Positions 34,440-46,500 of a stretch of 64,000 nucleotides of DNA are shown here, piece by piece; the first letter of the stretch is position 1, and each line of letters starts with the position of its first letter. The stretch is from NCBI GenBank assembly GCA_030280995.1, contig JASXTE010000024.1, positions 62,001 to 126,000 on the forward strand. The letters are read 5' to 3'. The notes beneath the pieces are model-generated. The model did no database searches and was not told the DNA's origin. It saw only the letters and a program-made list of their open reading frames with translations. Source of the stretch: Hemileia vastatrix (Eukaryota; Basidiomycota; Pucciniomycetes; Pucciniales; Zaghouaniaceae). Both the position numbers and the translations under genes were made by a program.

Positions 34440-35694
34440 TTTTTAATTTTTATGTTTTCATACTTTCCAAATGTCTTCTTTGTGTACTTTAATCACTTGG
34501 TTTTGTTTTTTGGTTTGTTGCATATTCATTTTTTTTTTTTGAATTTACGGTGAATATCTTTTTTTTGGATGGCTCATTGGTTTTCTTTCACCAGCTCAAC
34601 ATGAAATCGCATATTTTCTGAAATTGCATATTTTGTCAGTGATTTTTTTTTTCATTTTATCCCTCATATCCTTTTCCTATTCTCCTCCAACATCCCTCAA
34701 ACAATTTGGTTTCATTCATTTTGTCATCTCATCTCTCCAGGTAAGTCACTTTATTCTTTTTTTTTGATTTTTTGATTACTAATTATAATTTTTTTTGTTT
34801 TTTTCTGTTTATTTTATTTTTTTTATCTAAATTTTTTTTGTAAGTGGTTATTTTGGATTTCAATGGTATAATTAACCTTTTTTTTCTCTCCCTCTTTACT
34901 TTATTTTTTAGCTCCATCACCCTACTCTTCATCCCTCCTTGGCATTGTCATTATCCCCCCTTTCCCTTATTTCACTTTTTTTTGGCTCCATTACATTGAA
35001 ACACATACATTGCACATTCTTTATGCATTTCACTTACTCCATATTCAATTTCCCCACAATTCCAACATCAATCTTTCTCACTCTATTTTTCCTACTTTTC
35101 AATCAAGGTAAGTTTCATCTCCTTTTTTTCATGCCTATATGATATCTCATTCCTTTTATGAAAACTTCATACTTAAATATATGTATGACTCTTATCTGGA
35201 TAACAGTGAACTTATAAAACTCCTTTTGATCTCATCTTCATTACCACTTTTCAAGTTTTTGTAAAATTTTGAAAATCAGACTCGGAATTAGGGTTAGGTT
35301 TATTCAAATCTAATGTTCTTTTTACTGAAGATTCTCCTGAAGGCTACCTTTCATTTCCTGCAAACAGATTTGAATTTGATTCAGTGGTTGCTGAGATATT
35401 GACCGTTAAAGTTGAGCCTTTTTTTTCCCAATTTAAATTTTTATTTCATTTTTTTATGTAACAAATTAGGGTTAGGTTTATTTAAATCACATGTCCTTTA
35501 ACTGAAGATTCTAATAAAGCATATCTTTCATTTCCCACAAACAGGTTTGAATTAGGTTCAGTGGTTGCTGAGATTTTGACCTTTGAAGTTGAGCCTTTTT
35601 TCCAAATTTCACTTGTCTTACTTCACATTTTTATATTGCATATTTAGAGGATAAGGATTCTGAAACTCTTATATGATTATTATCTAGGCATTTC
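34440..35694 (+). other. HB1 interior between transposase and Tet-like remnant
   Basis: T-rich DNA with no gene I can support. Two exon-like pieces end in donors CAG|GTAAGT (near 34737) and AAG|GTAAGT (near 35107), and acceptors such as TTTTTAG (near 34911) exist. It may therefore hold the promoter and 5' exons of the Tet-like gene. A direct duplication (35287-35425 and 35465-35603, period about 178) contains a short TTAGGGTTAGG stretch. Confidence 0.5.
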
Positions 35695-36333
35695 AATCAT
35701 ATAGGAATATATTCGTTGGTCAAGAATATCACTAAAGCTCAAAAAGATGAAGATTTTCGCTTATGGGACATTCTACCTTCCTTTGACTCTTTTCTTGCTT
35801 TTTGACTCAACAAGCTCTGTAATAAAGCATTTGAAGAAAATCATGAACTTGCAACCAAAGTTGGAATACTGAATTGGTGTGACTCCAAATGGGAAGATAT
35901 CAGCCACGAATATCTTTTATTTTCTAATGTTATTATCACTCATTCTGGATTCCACAATAGGATTCATATCGATAGGAATGATGCCAATTTTCTTACTTTT
36001 GGAATATTCTCATATATCAATCCAATAACTGGCCACCCAATACCATCTCCAGCTAAAATCAAAGGACATGGTTTATATTTTCCAGACCACCGGTGCATCA
36101 TTGATTTTGGTTTGGGAAATGGTATCATTGAAACTATTTGGAATTCTTCTAAGGATAATCATCAAACGACCAAAGCTCCTCCTGGTTTGGAATCCTGTCA
36201 AGATTTCACTCATTTCGGTTGCTCATTTCAAATCAGTAATAAGTTGATTCAAAGAATCAATAAGGTAAAGAAAGAAGGTAAAGTTATTCGATTTAAAAAA
36301 ACTTTATCTAGATCCAAAAAGTATGGGGATTAG
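35695..36333 (+). pseudogene. Tet-like 2OG-Fe(II) oxygenase domain remnant
   Basis: One frame reads through to a stop at 36331-36333, with a single TGA at 35803-35805. It has the iron ligands of the Tet/JBP-like dioxygenase fold: H-x-D in RIHIDRNDANFLTFG (His 35965-35967, Asp 35971-35973) and a later His in NHQTT (36160-36162), then FTHFGCSFQIS. This layout, and the sequence GNGIIETIW before the second His, fit the fungal Tet-like family abundant in Puccinia. Such enzymes oxidise modified bases in Tet/JBP relatives; the substrate here is unknown. The N-terminus is not identified (exons or truncation), and the TGA could be a mutation. Confidence 0.75.
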
Positions 36334-36633
36334 AGTTGTCATCAAAAATTTTATATTTTTTCATAAATTTTTAATAAATATTTTTTATATATCAATTTTC
36401 TCAAGTAATGTGATGAGCCATCGACCTTGTGTTGTATAACAGGTAATCATGATAACATTTATTTGTTTCATGGGGTTCCTCTTGCCTATACCTGTGGAAA
36501 GTCCCAAACTTTTGTTTCTCGACTTGGTCTGCATTTTGGCTTGAGGGATTGTCATTACTTTAAACTAGGGAAATTGATATATATTAGATATTTATTTAAT
36601 AATTTATGTAATTATATTAAATTTAGATGACTT
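36334..36633. other. HB1 spacer after the Tet-like remnant
   Basis: AT-rich. A short frame at 36427-36630 is open but resembles nothing I know. I treat it as non-coding. Confidence 0.5.
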
Positions 36634-37060
36634 CCACCCCTTACTTCAATAAAATGCAGGGGGGGGGTATTGCCAAATTTTCAAATCTGACATGTGAAAT
36701 TGATGACTTAGAAAAATTTTGGTGATACCCACCCCTTGCTTCAATAAAATGCAGGGGAGAGTATTGCCAATTTTTTTAAACAGATATAGAATTTTTTTGA
36801 CTTGTAAATATTTTTGTGATACCCGTCCCTTACTTCAATAAAATCCATGGGGGGTTGTGCCAAAATTTCTTATAAGACTTGTGAAATTCTTGACATGTAA
36901 GAATTTTTGGGATACCGGTAAAATGCAGGGGGTAGTAAAGCCAAATTTTCATATAAAACTTTCAAGATTCATGACATGAAAGAATTTTTGTGTTACCCAC
37001 CCCTTACTTCAAAAAAATCCAGGGGTGGGGGATTGTCAAATTTTCAAAGGAGACTTGAAA
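36634..37060. repeat. Five tandem units of about 95 bp with CCCCT/AGGGG inverted repeats
   Basis: Unit starts near 36634, 36729, 36823, 36911 and 36994. Each carries ACCCCTTACTTCAATAAAA followed by a G-run (TGCAGGGG), so CCCCT can pair with AGGGG across AATAAA, and then a GACATGTRAR-type segment. The array lies between the convergent 3' ends of the Tet-like and Myb-like genes and may act as a shared termination or polyadenylation region. Confidence 0.75.
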
Positions 37061-37182
37061 ATTTTATTTAAAAAAAGAATATTTAACATTAAAATACGAT
37101 ATTTCAAGAAATACAGAAAATAATTGTAAAATTTATGTACAAATAAATATGAACACATGAAGTGTGAAAGAAATAAAAGAAA

Positions 37183-38586
37183 CTAGTCAACAAAAAATTT
37201 CATTAAACGTTCTATTTCTTCAACAGATTTGTTTGCTTTAATGCATTCGATCAAGAAATCTTTCTTTTTAGAACTTTCTTGGAGATCATGCTTATACTTC
37301 ATCTGTTCCATTAAGTTTTGATGCTCGAGTGTTTTTTCCTTATTTTTGGATTTTTCAATACTAAGAGTTAACTCAAACTTCTTCTCCTCCAAATCTTGGG
37401 CCCTACCATCCTTCTGTAAAGAGAGCTCAAACTTCTTCTCCTCCAAATCTTGGATCCAATCATCCTTCCGTAAGGAGAGCTCATACTTCCTCTCTTCCAA
37501 ATCTTGTACTCTGTCATCCCTCCTTAAAGAGAGTTCGTATTTCTTCTTTTCAAAGCTCAGAGTCTCTTTATCAATTTCCACTTGTTCTAGAGTGAGAATA
37601 AAAATTAACATAAAGTAGAAGAAAAGCAGAGTAAAGTAATAAGAGGTATGATATCACTTACCAGCATCACGTTTCTCTAAAAACTGTTCCATCAAAGAAA
37701 AAGGTGTTTGTGATGAAGTATCACTTTTTCGTCTTCTTTGGGAGAGGAAATTTAGACTAGTTGAAGCCCTTCTCTTTTTGTTCAACGTAGCATTTTCCTC
37801 CTCATCATTGTCACTAGCTTCAGACTCAGTTGATTGAGGATCCTGGGTTTGTTCATCAGCCTTTTAAGAAATAAGAAAAAGATAAGTAAATAAAAAATAG
37901 AATTGATAAGATAAAAGAAAAAAGAAACAGACCTGAGTTAGATTTGGTTGGGTTAAATCACCTATAGGATCTACAGAAAAGCTATTTAGATATGTCTCAT
38001 TCAAATGAGGGGAGGCTTGAGTGGAGGAAGAGGATGGGAAAAGATTTGCTTTGACATCATGTTCGGAGATAGGATCTTCTCCATCCAACATGTTTACAGG
38101 ATTAACATCAGCTCGCTCTCCAAAAATTGCATCCATCTCTTTAAAGTAAGGACATAAAGAATCAAGTTTATCGTCTATGGATTTTATGCCCTTAGTTATA
38201 TCATTGTCGGTAATCCCAAAACCAGTGGAAGATGAAAGAGCCTTTGCCTTCTTGTATTTTGCTCGGTAATGCTTGAAGCGTTCAGAAATCTGTTTAGGCA
38301 AAAGATCAATCCTTCCCTTGGTCTTATTGCATAATTCATTTGCCATTAGAAGATAGCCATTAACTTTTGATGCGGGGGGCCGTCCTACTTTAGTGGCATA
38401 CTCAGTACCAAAACAAGAATCATAGTTAGATTTGGTTTTCAGCCAGTTGATAAGAATGAGATGTTCATCTTTTTTTAATTGAACGGTCTTTGATTTCTCA
38501 GCTGAGCGGGGGAAAGAGGAAGTAGTGGGAATTGAAGAACAACTGGGTGATGGCTGCCTTTGAGAAGATCTAGGATGACGAGGCAT
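37183..38586 (-). CDS. HB1 Myb/SANT-like DNA-binding protein, three exons
   Basis: Exons are 38586-37933, 37860-37662 and 37586-37183. The introns are 72 and 75 bases with GT-AG ends (GTCTGT, GTAAGT; AAAAG, CTCTAG), and phases fit at both junctions. The 418-residue product starts MPRHPRSSQRQ. It has a Myb/SANT-like trihelix region at about residues 35-125 (LINWLKTKSNYDSCFG to KHYRAKYKKAKAL), an acidic middle, a basic KKRRASTS-type patch (likely nuclear signal) and a C-terminal coiled coil with three repeats of KKFELSLQKDGRAQDLEE type. In Harbinger elements such a partner helps the transposase enter the nucleus and bind ends. All frames are intact, and I chose MPRH over an upstream in-frame ATG by composition. 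Confidence 0.88.
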
Positions 38587-38905
38587 GTTATTATAAATGA
38601 AGATGAAAAGGAGCAGAAACAAGCAGATGAGATAGCGAGATGAAAAGGAGAAGAATCAAATAGATGAAATGGGGAGAAATTCTGAGCGGATAGAATGAAC
38701 AGGATGGGATGAGAATGGAAGTGCGCAGCAAGGTAGAAGGCTGGGATATCCAGAAAGTTGTCCAAGATGTGGTTATCAAATATTGAGGATAAAAATGTCA
38801 GATAAGAGGTGAAAATTGACACGTAAAGTGTCTAATAACCCAATTATTAGCAAAAATAATTGCGGAAGATAATTGGGGTATGCAGATTATTTTCCGCAAT
38901 TAATT
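38587..38905 (-). promoter_or_regulatory. 5' flank of the Myb-like gene up to the HB1 right end
   Basis: Upstream region of the minus-strand gene, purine-rich on the plus strand. Near 38855-38910 is an inverted arrangement of TTGCGGAAGATAATTGGGG and ATTATTTTCCGCAA, likely a subterminal binding structure. No clear TATA box. Confidence 0.5.
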
Positions 38906-38937
38906 TAATTGCGGATCGGTCAACATTGATACCCCCT
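38906..38937 (-). repeat. HB1 right terminal inverted repeat
   Basis: The reverse complement begins AGGGGGTATCAATGTTGACC. ATT follows. Confidence 0.93.
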
Positions 38938-39933
38938 ATTATTAATAATAATAAATGTTCAAAGGCACCTCATTTTAATATTAGTATTATAAATCTTAAG
39001 GCAACCTATAGTAATTTATATAGTATTTAAATTATATGTAATGAACTAATATAAATAGTAAATAAAGAAATATATTTAAAATATGTTGAGTGAGTGTATA
39101 GATAAGTAAGTGATGAGCTACCAGATGGACTTCTAAAGCCATTTTATAGGCAAGAGGACATTCTGGAGTGTTAAAATAGTTTATACAAAAAGGTAAAATA
39201 ATGTGAAATAATTAATTTAAAAGAATCTAATTAAAAGCATAAAAAATAAATCCGTGAATAAAAGAGTATCTTTCCCATTAGTAATCCCTAAAAAGAATAG
39301 AATTAATATAACAACTAACTACGTGAGTATAAAAAATATGAGAACTATGAGGAAGAAATCTAAAGAAGGAATACCAATAGCTAAAAAAGTATAATTAAAA
39401 TAAAAGGAAGTATTTTTACGCTTTTAAATAAGCTTAACTAAGTATAAGCAATATTAATTTAACTATTTTAAGTAAATGAACTATTAAATTAATTAAACAA
39501 CTAGTTAAGTTAATACAGGAACCTTTTAACATGAGAATTTGAATTTAATCATATTAAATTAATGTAGTAATATTGGTAACAAAATTAGGGGTCACAGAAG
39601 CGCCAAATATTGATGGATATTATTATATGATAGGTTGTATTTAGTTTTATATAAAGGTTATTATTAAAAATTTTAATTACTGTGTAAGTTAAATTTACAC
39701 TTATAATACAATTTTAAATAATTTATTTATACATATAAATCACACCATGATATTATAGAATATTATATTTATTTATGTAATACAATTTATTTAATAATAA
39801 AATTAAGTATAATATTTTATTTCATTCACAAAACATTTATAATTTTCTTTTAAATAATTTTCTGTATTTACATAAAGTTATTCCTTCACAGTAATTTATT
39901 ATATAAATTACTGGACTCCTGGGATAGCCTGGC

Positions 39934-40724
39934 TGTCAGCCAGGGTACTAGACTTAAACGGTAAAATATTTAATTATTTTACTGAGTTGAAGCCACACCC
40001 CTTCTTCTTACTAATAATTAATTATCTACTTAAGTATTACTTACAATTAACTAGTTAAGTACAATGAGTAGTATAATTAATTAGTGTAAATAAAATGTCC
40101 CCTACAATTTTACTCCCTAACACCATGCTCAATAGTATAAGTCAATGGGAATAGAATTTAATAATAAAATTATAATAAAAAAAACTTTAAAACAATTATA
40201 TTACCTCAGTGGGAGATCTGGAATCCCGTGAAAGTAATATAATTAATTAATTTTTGTGTAATTAATTGTGACAGTCCAAGGAACTCAAACTTTATTTCTA
40301 ATAAATTTGATGCCCTTGTTGATGTACCAGTTTATTTATTTCTTATGTCATATATGTACTCCTTTTAGTCATTCCTTTTCTCATATTCTTACAGTATATG
40401 GTGTAAATTCCGTATATTTTATTCCCTCCTGTTTTGCCTATAAAAGGCCTCTTACTTTGTGCTTTTCAGAACATTCCTTCATCAATTACTTATTATTACA
40501 ATTACAATACAATACTTATTTCTATATTTTATAAGCTTAGCATTTACAACAGCGTAATTCTAATCTATAATCTATATTAAATATTTCAAAACTACCTCAT
40601 TTATTTGAGTAACAACAATCATATTGATTTAGAAATACATACTTTTTGTTGAGAGACCATTAAACCCTTAAATACCCCGTAGAAACCTCGAACCAATCTT
40701 CTAGACCAAAAGTACACCTTGACA
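39934..40724 (+). mobile_element. Solo LTR of the G2 family, inverted
   Basis: Exactly 791 bases, like both G2 LTRs, in reverse orientation. Target duplication CTGGC lies at 39929-39933 and 40725-40729, ten bases from the end of the G3 LTR. The plus-strand TATA box is at 40439-40446. It shows that the G2 family was active after G3 inserted. Confidence 0.93.
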
Positions 40725-40768
40725 CTGGCTGACACTTTCTCACTCTAAAAAAAAACAATAAAAAAATG

Positions 40769-43480
40769 TTAAGATTTTTTCTTTTTATACTTTTTTAACA
40801 GAGTAGAAAGATTTGAAATTTTCTTTCCAGGTATCCATGCATCATGTTCAGATGACTTGTTTTTATATCTCATTAAATATTCAATACCTCTTTCAGAAGT
40901 GATAATTCTATCATTGAGAATTTTATCAATTTCTGCAGTTTCTGTGACTTCCTGTGGGTTTTTCTTAGGTCTACCTTTCTTTTGGGAAATAAGTCACTGT
41001 TGGAAGTATAAGGTTTAATCAAAGAAATGGGAAAAACAGGATGTTTTCTATCATATGGAGAATACAATACTACTTCCACTGCATTATCACCAACCATTTT
41101 TTTAACAACAAATGGTTCTACAAAAGGATCTTTTAATTTGTTGTTATCTTGTAAATTGAAATGGACAGTAGATATCAACACTTCATCACCCTTGTTAAAT
41201 GTGTATTCTTTATGGAATTTTTCCCATCTTTTCTTTTCATATTCAAATGCTTTTTCAATACAGCTTTGAGCATGTTTTCTGCATAGCTTTTGCATTTGCA
41301 TGAAAGATTTTACACCAGGATGTAGTTCCAACTTATGTAATTTATTATTGAGAATTTGAGCAGGAGTATTTGGGACATAACCTAACCAAAGCTCAAAAGG
41401 CTTTTTCTCAGTTACAGAATGAACAGTACTATTATATGCAAATTCAAGACCAGTCAAAAGAGTGACCCAGTCATGATTAAATCTGTCATTTTCTTTATAT
41501 TCTAAACCAAAGGCACAATACCTTCTAATCATATCTTCCAGAGTTTGAATCATCCTTTTAGCTAGACCATCCGTCTGAGGATGATGAGCTGTAGATAACT
41601 TTAACTCACAGCCACAAATATCCATTAAAGAGGTCCAAAACTCAGAAGTAAATTTTGGATCTCTATCAGAGATAATGGCTTTTGGGAATCCAATAATATT
41701 AAACATGGAAGACCACCATAAGAAAGCTAATTCATTGGTGGATACATCTTTGTGGGTTGGAATAAATTTACACATTTTTGTGAATCTATCTACTATCACC
41801 CAAAAAGAGTTATAACTGTCTTTACCTGCTACAGGAAGGCCAGTGACAAAATTCATGTTAATTACTTTCCAAGGAGCACTAGGTGCTTCAATATGTTGTA
41901 GTAACCCTGCTCTCTTACCTGTTAATCTTTTAGATTTTTGGCAAGAATCACAAGATAAGATTCAACATATAATTTTGTATCTTCAGACATATTAGCCCAC
42001 CAAGCAGTGTTTTTGATTCTAATCAATGTTTTTTCTAGATCAAAATGACCAGCTAATATGTCATCATGACAAAGTTTGAGGATAGTTTCTTTCATAGAAG
42101 GGGCAATTACAATTACATTTGTCAGCTTTCTTCTATAATAGATATAACCATCTTCCATAGAAAACTTTCCTTTCATCAAAGCACTTTGATATTTTGCAGG
42201 AAGAGTTTTAATCAATGCTTGAATTGAAACATTCTTAGGATCATTTAAGATAGTAACTAATTTATTTAAATCAGATTCTTTATCATATGAATCCAGTATT
42301 AATTGTAATAACTCTTCTTCCATATCAACTATAAATATATCATGGATATGAACAGTATCATTTTCAGGCACAGAAGCAGGATTGGAGTCATTATTTGGCA
42401 GAAGCAGTCTGGACAACATGTCAACATTGGAGTGAAAATTTCCAGCTCTATGGATAATTGTCATCCGTCCTCTGTATTCTTGGACAGAAAGTTGCCACCT
42501 GAACATATGTCTAATAGGTGTTTTCAGGTTTAAGAGGGACTTTACAGCACTACAGTCAGTTACCAATTCAAACTTTTGGACATCTAGATAGTAATGAAGT
42601 TTCTCAAGAGCCCAAAAAACTGCTAAGCACTCTAATTGAGTGGCACCATATTTCAATTCACTATTTCTTAAGATTCTTGAAATATAAAAAATTACAACTT
42701 CTGAGGTTTTATCATTAATAATTTGTTTCTGGTGTAAGGCAGCACCTAGACCAACAAAACTAGCATCTGTATACAAGACAAATGGTTTGTTAAAGTCAGG
42801 AAGAGCTAAGATAGGGGTTGTCATTAAGCAACTTTTTAAAGTATCAAAAGCTTTTTGACAGTCACTATTCCAGATGAATGCAACATCTTTCCTAGTTAGT
42901 TTTGTAAGAGGTAAGGCTATAACTTGATAATTTTTAATATATTGCCTGTAATAGCCACACATACCCAAAAAACTTTGGATTTCTCTTACAGAGGTTGGTG
43001 CTTTCACATTTTGAATTGCAGCAACTTTGTTTTGGTCTACACAAATTTGTAGGCCTGACACAACATGGCCAAGGACTTTCAAAGTTTGAAAACCAAATTT
43101 ACACTTTTTTAAGGACAAGGTCATATTGAATTCATCCATTTTTTGAAAAACTCTATTCAAGTGAACCATATGTTCATCAAAAGTTTTAGAAAAAACTATG
43201 ATATCATCAATATACACCATGAGCCATCCTTCAATGATTTCCTGATGGAAAATGTTATCCATGACTTTTTGGAAAACAGAAGGTGAATTTTTGGGGCCAA
43301 ATGGCATTCTAATATACTTATATATTCCCATATGAGTAGCAATAAGCAAAATATTCTGAGAATTTTTCTCAACTGGAACTTGATGATACCCTTTTTTACC
43401 ATCCAGACAACTAATAAATTTAGCACCTTGCAAGGTAGCATGAATTGAAGTAATTCTGGGTAACAGATAAGTATCATCAA
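40769..43480 (-). pseudogene. G3 pol: RT, RNase H, integrase, chromodomain
   Basis: RT with YIDD near 43205-43217, RNase H with LYTDAS near 42770 and the integrase zinc module around 41930-42060. The integrase core has VDRF near 41790 and SDRDPKF near 41660, but the catalytic Glu is Lys (GLAKRM near 41560). A frameshift near 41935 separates zinc module and core, and another near 40960 separates core and chromodomain (ends 40769). No active integrase can result. Confidence 0.9.
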
Positions 43481-43568
43481 CAGTATAAGTGTTTAATGCC
43501 CTGTAATCTCCACATAATCTAGCTTTATCCTTTTAATAAGAAATCAAGACTGGGAAGATGACACAATA

Positions 43569-46500
43569 TTAGGGAGTGACATCCACTTTTTCAATGATGT
43601 TCATTTTTAATAATGTGGCAATATTATTTTCAATATCCTTCCTTTTTGTTGGAGAAGCAGGATATGGTTTTTTCCTAAGAGTAGGAGGAATATCATTTAA
43701 GTTACAGGATAAGGTAATTTTCATTTCTTCCTGAACACTTCCTAAGACATGAGAACCATGAGCAAAAACCATAGGGAAAGGAGTGATTGAGGCAATAATA
43801 AAATCCTTTTCTTCACTAGTTAACTGATCACCAAAAGAAGCAGTATTTATTTCATTTAATAAATCATCCATCTCAAATGTTGGTCTGCCTTTACACTGGA
43901 TTAGTGAGTTACAAGACTTTAACAGATTCCCAGAAGGTTTTCTAGGGGAGTAAATTTTGAATTTTCTTTTGCCATTCAATCCCAGGGTGAAGCAATTATT
44001 TGCTGCGTCCAATTTCACACCAAACATGGTTAAAATATCATTTCACATAATGAACCAATTACTCAAATTATCATTTTTCATAACCACAAACTCACAAAAA
44101 GCTCTGACAAAACCACCATTATATTTAAAAAATACAGAGGTTTTGTATTTGCCAATAGGAATTAAGGTAGAACAATACCCTCTCCATTTTTCAGAAGTTA
44201 TAGGTAATAATTTATTCAGATAATCCTTGTCTACTGAAGCTAAAGCTTTTTCAGACACTGCACTTCCTCCAGCACCAGAATCAAGAACTACATCAACATT
44301 TTTACCATTAATGATAACAGGTGCCTTCAAAGGGAATATGGCTAAAGAATTGTTAGTAATATCTTTAACTATCTCAGCATTTTCCACTGAAGATAAATTC
44401 AATACACATTCTTCAGATATATTATCTAAATAATGGACATCCTGTTCTAACATGAAAACATCTTTACTGGATTCATTGTCATAGGAGATATTACTTTCAC
44501 AGTCACTAGAAGAATCATTGACATTCATTTCAACTTCATCAGTGTCCTCATTGTATTCAACAAGATTAATTTTCTTGTCACAAACATGACCCTTTTGCCA
44601 TGGTTTGTTACATTTATAACAAGTATTTGTTGCATATTTTTTAGGTGCAACTGGGGCAGAGGGTCTACCAGATTTTTCTGGGAGCTTGGTAGAGGGTTTA
44701 TTCTGATCATTATAAGGTTTACTAAGGTAATTCTTAGGTTCATATCTATGGTTGAGTAATACCTCATTACAAATATTAATGAAAGAAGAATTTTCCCTCA
44801 CATGCTCAGTTCTAGCTACAATTTAATCTCTAAGAGAATTTGGCAATTTATACAAAATTTTATCTCTCCAAATATCATAATCCATCTTTGGATCAATTGC
44901 TCTCAGGATCTTTGTTACTTTCATCAGAAAAATGATGTGTTTTTCAACAGAGGAGGATATATATCTAGTATTCTCATACAGTCTTTGCTGAGCCAACCAA
45001 AATTTTGAACCACCAAATTGATTCTCAATCAAGGATTTCCACTCATTCCATGTATAATACTTATTATCCAATAGAACAGATTCATACCACAACAAAGCTA
45101 CATTGGAAAATAAAGAAATTAGCTTAGAAATAATTTCCTCATCAGGTAGTTTATAAGATCTCTTTAAATTATCAATCCTTTGTATAAAGTGTTGCCAATC
45201 AGATGAAGAATCACCATCAAAGGTAGGATATTGATCCAACTTAGGCCAATTTTTCTGGCTACTGGAATGTTCCATCCTATGGTTTGAATTATTCAAGGTT
45301 ATCAGTTCCTGAAGTCTTGAAAGGTGTTCAGCTATTTCATTATTCACAGAGGCAGCTGGCTCATGGTGAGTATTAAATTTCTTTCTGTTTGATGCAATAG
45401 ATTTTTCAGAATGAATTTCAGCTGGTAAAATTTGTACATTACAAGGGAGAGAAGAACTACTCTGTTCAGGCTGTTTATTATCAAGACTAACAGCAGGTTT
45501 AGCACTATTTTTTAATTCATGATAATGAGTAGCCTGGACAGTTTGTAATGCAGAAAATTGTTTCTCCAGGGTAGATAATTTATTTCTCAAATCAGGAATG
45601 TAAGATAGTTGATCATTAATTCTAGAAATAGATAAAACATTTCTGTCCTCATCTACAGAGCATTTATTACTCAAATTCTGAGAATAAATTTTCAATTTTC
45701 TTAATTCACTTTGCAAAAGCATATTGTCATTCTTTAAAGTAGTATTTTAATCTTTTAGATTATCAACAGTTTTGCGTAGGTGACTATATTTATCTGAAAG
45801 TGATTTGTGGTCAGCTTTAATAGACTTTTGTTGAGCCAGGACATTATTTAGTGTGTCTTTCAATTTGAAATAAGCAGTGTCTTGAACAGAAGAACTCACT
45901 TTACAATGTAAATGCAAATTATTAAATCTATCACTCTAATGTATTAACAAATCTCTTAAATAGTTATCTTTCACAACATTAAAATCAGGAGTATCTTTCA
46001 ATATTTCTTCAGAAGTTTTCTCAAGTAAAGTGTAAACTTCAGGAGAAACAGAATCATTCTTGATTGCAAGAGAAGGGTTAATTAAATAAGTAGAAGTCAA
46101 ATGTAAAGTTTCATCAAATGATAATTTACTAATTACATCAATGGGGCTACTTATTAAAGGAAGTTTTCTCTTCAAAGGTTTAACTGTTCTTTCAGGGTCC
46201 AAATTATTACCTGAAGAAGGTTTGTTATTATATATACCAACATGCTTATCAAACAAATTACTTACCATGGCAAGGGAGGAAACTTCCCCTGTGCTTTCTT
46301 TCTTCTGCCCCCCTGATAAGGATGGTGCTGAAGAGATGGATTGTAGTTTGGTGTCCTTGATGGGCCAGGGTGTTGAGCTGGTTATTGTACATTCTGTTGG
46401 TAGTGGGTCATTAAGTAATCCCATTTCCATTGTTCCACTTGCAGAATGCCTTGGTTTTGGTTGAGGGAGCTGGATGCCTGACTGGCCAGAGGTTGAGGCT

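Larger units (their letters stand above)
20752..38937. mobile_element. HB1: PIF/Harbinger DNA transposon carrying three genes, split by G6
   Basis: The terminal inverted repeats are 20752-20783 and 38906-38937 (29 of 32 bases pair), starting AGGGGGTATCAATGTT. Target duplication ATT lies at 20749-20751 and 38938-38940. The empty site survives in the other G3 LTR around 47742-47767. Without G6 (12,044 bp) it is about 6.1 kb. Contents, left to right: DDE transposase (plus), Tet-like oxygenase remnant (plus), tandem repeats, Myb/SANT-like gene (minus). A transposase plus a Myb-like partner is the usual Harbinger set. The oxygenase is not. Confidence 0.93.
20575..40734 (-). repeat. G3 3' LTR, split in three parts
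   Basis: The parts are 20575-20751, 38941-39933 and 40730-40734, interrupted by HB1 and by a solo LTR. The intact partner at 47569-48743 serves as the empty-site reference for both insertions. TATA box (minus) at 39141-39148. Confidence 0.93.

Noticed and set aside
35287..35485. TTAGGGTTAGG stretches resembling telomere repeats
   Set aside because: Fewer than two units in each of two copies of a longer direct duplication inside HB1; no array and no chromosome-end context.
36427..36630. Open frame of 67 codons in HB1
   Set aside because: No recognisable domain, no conserved neighbour frame, and AT-rich chance frames of this length are common in the window.
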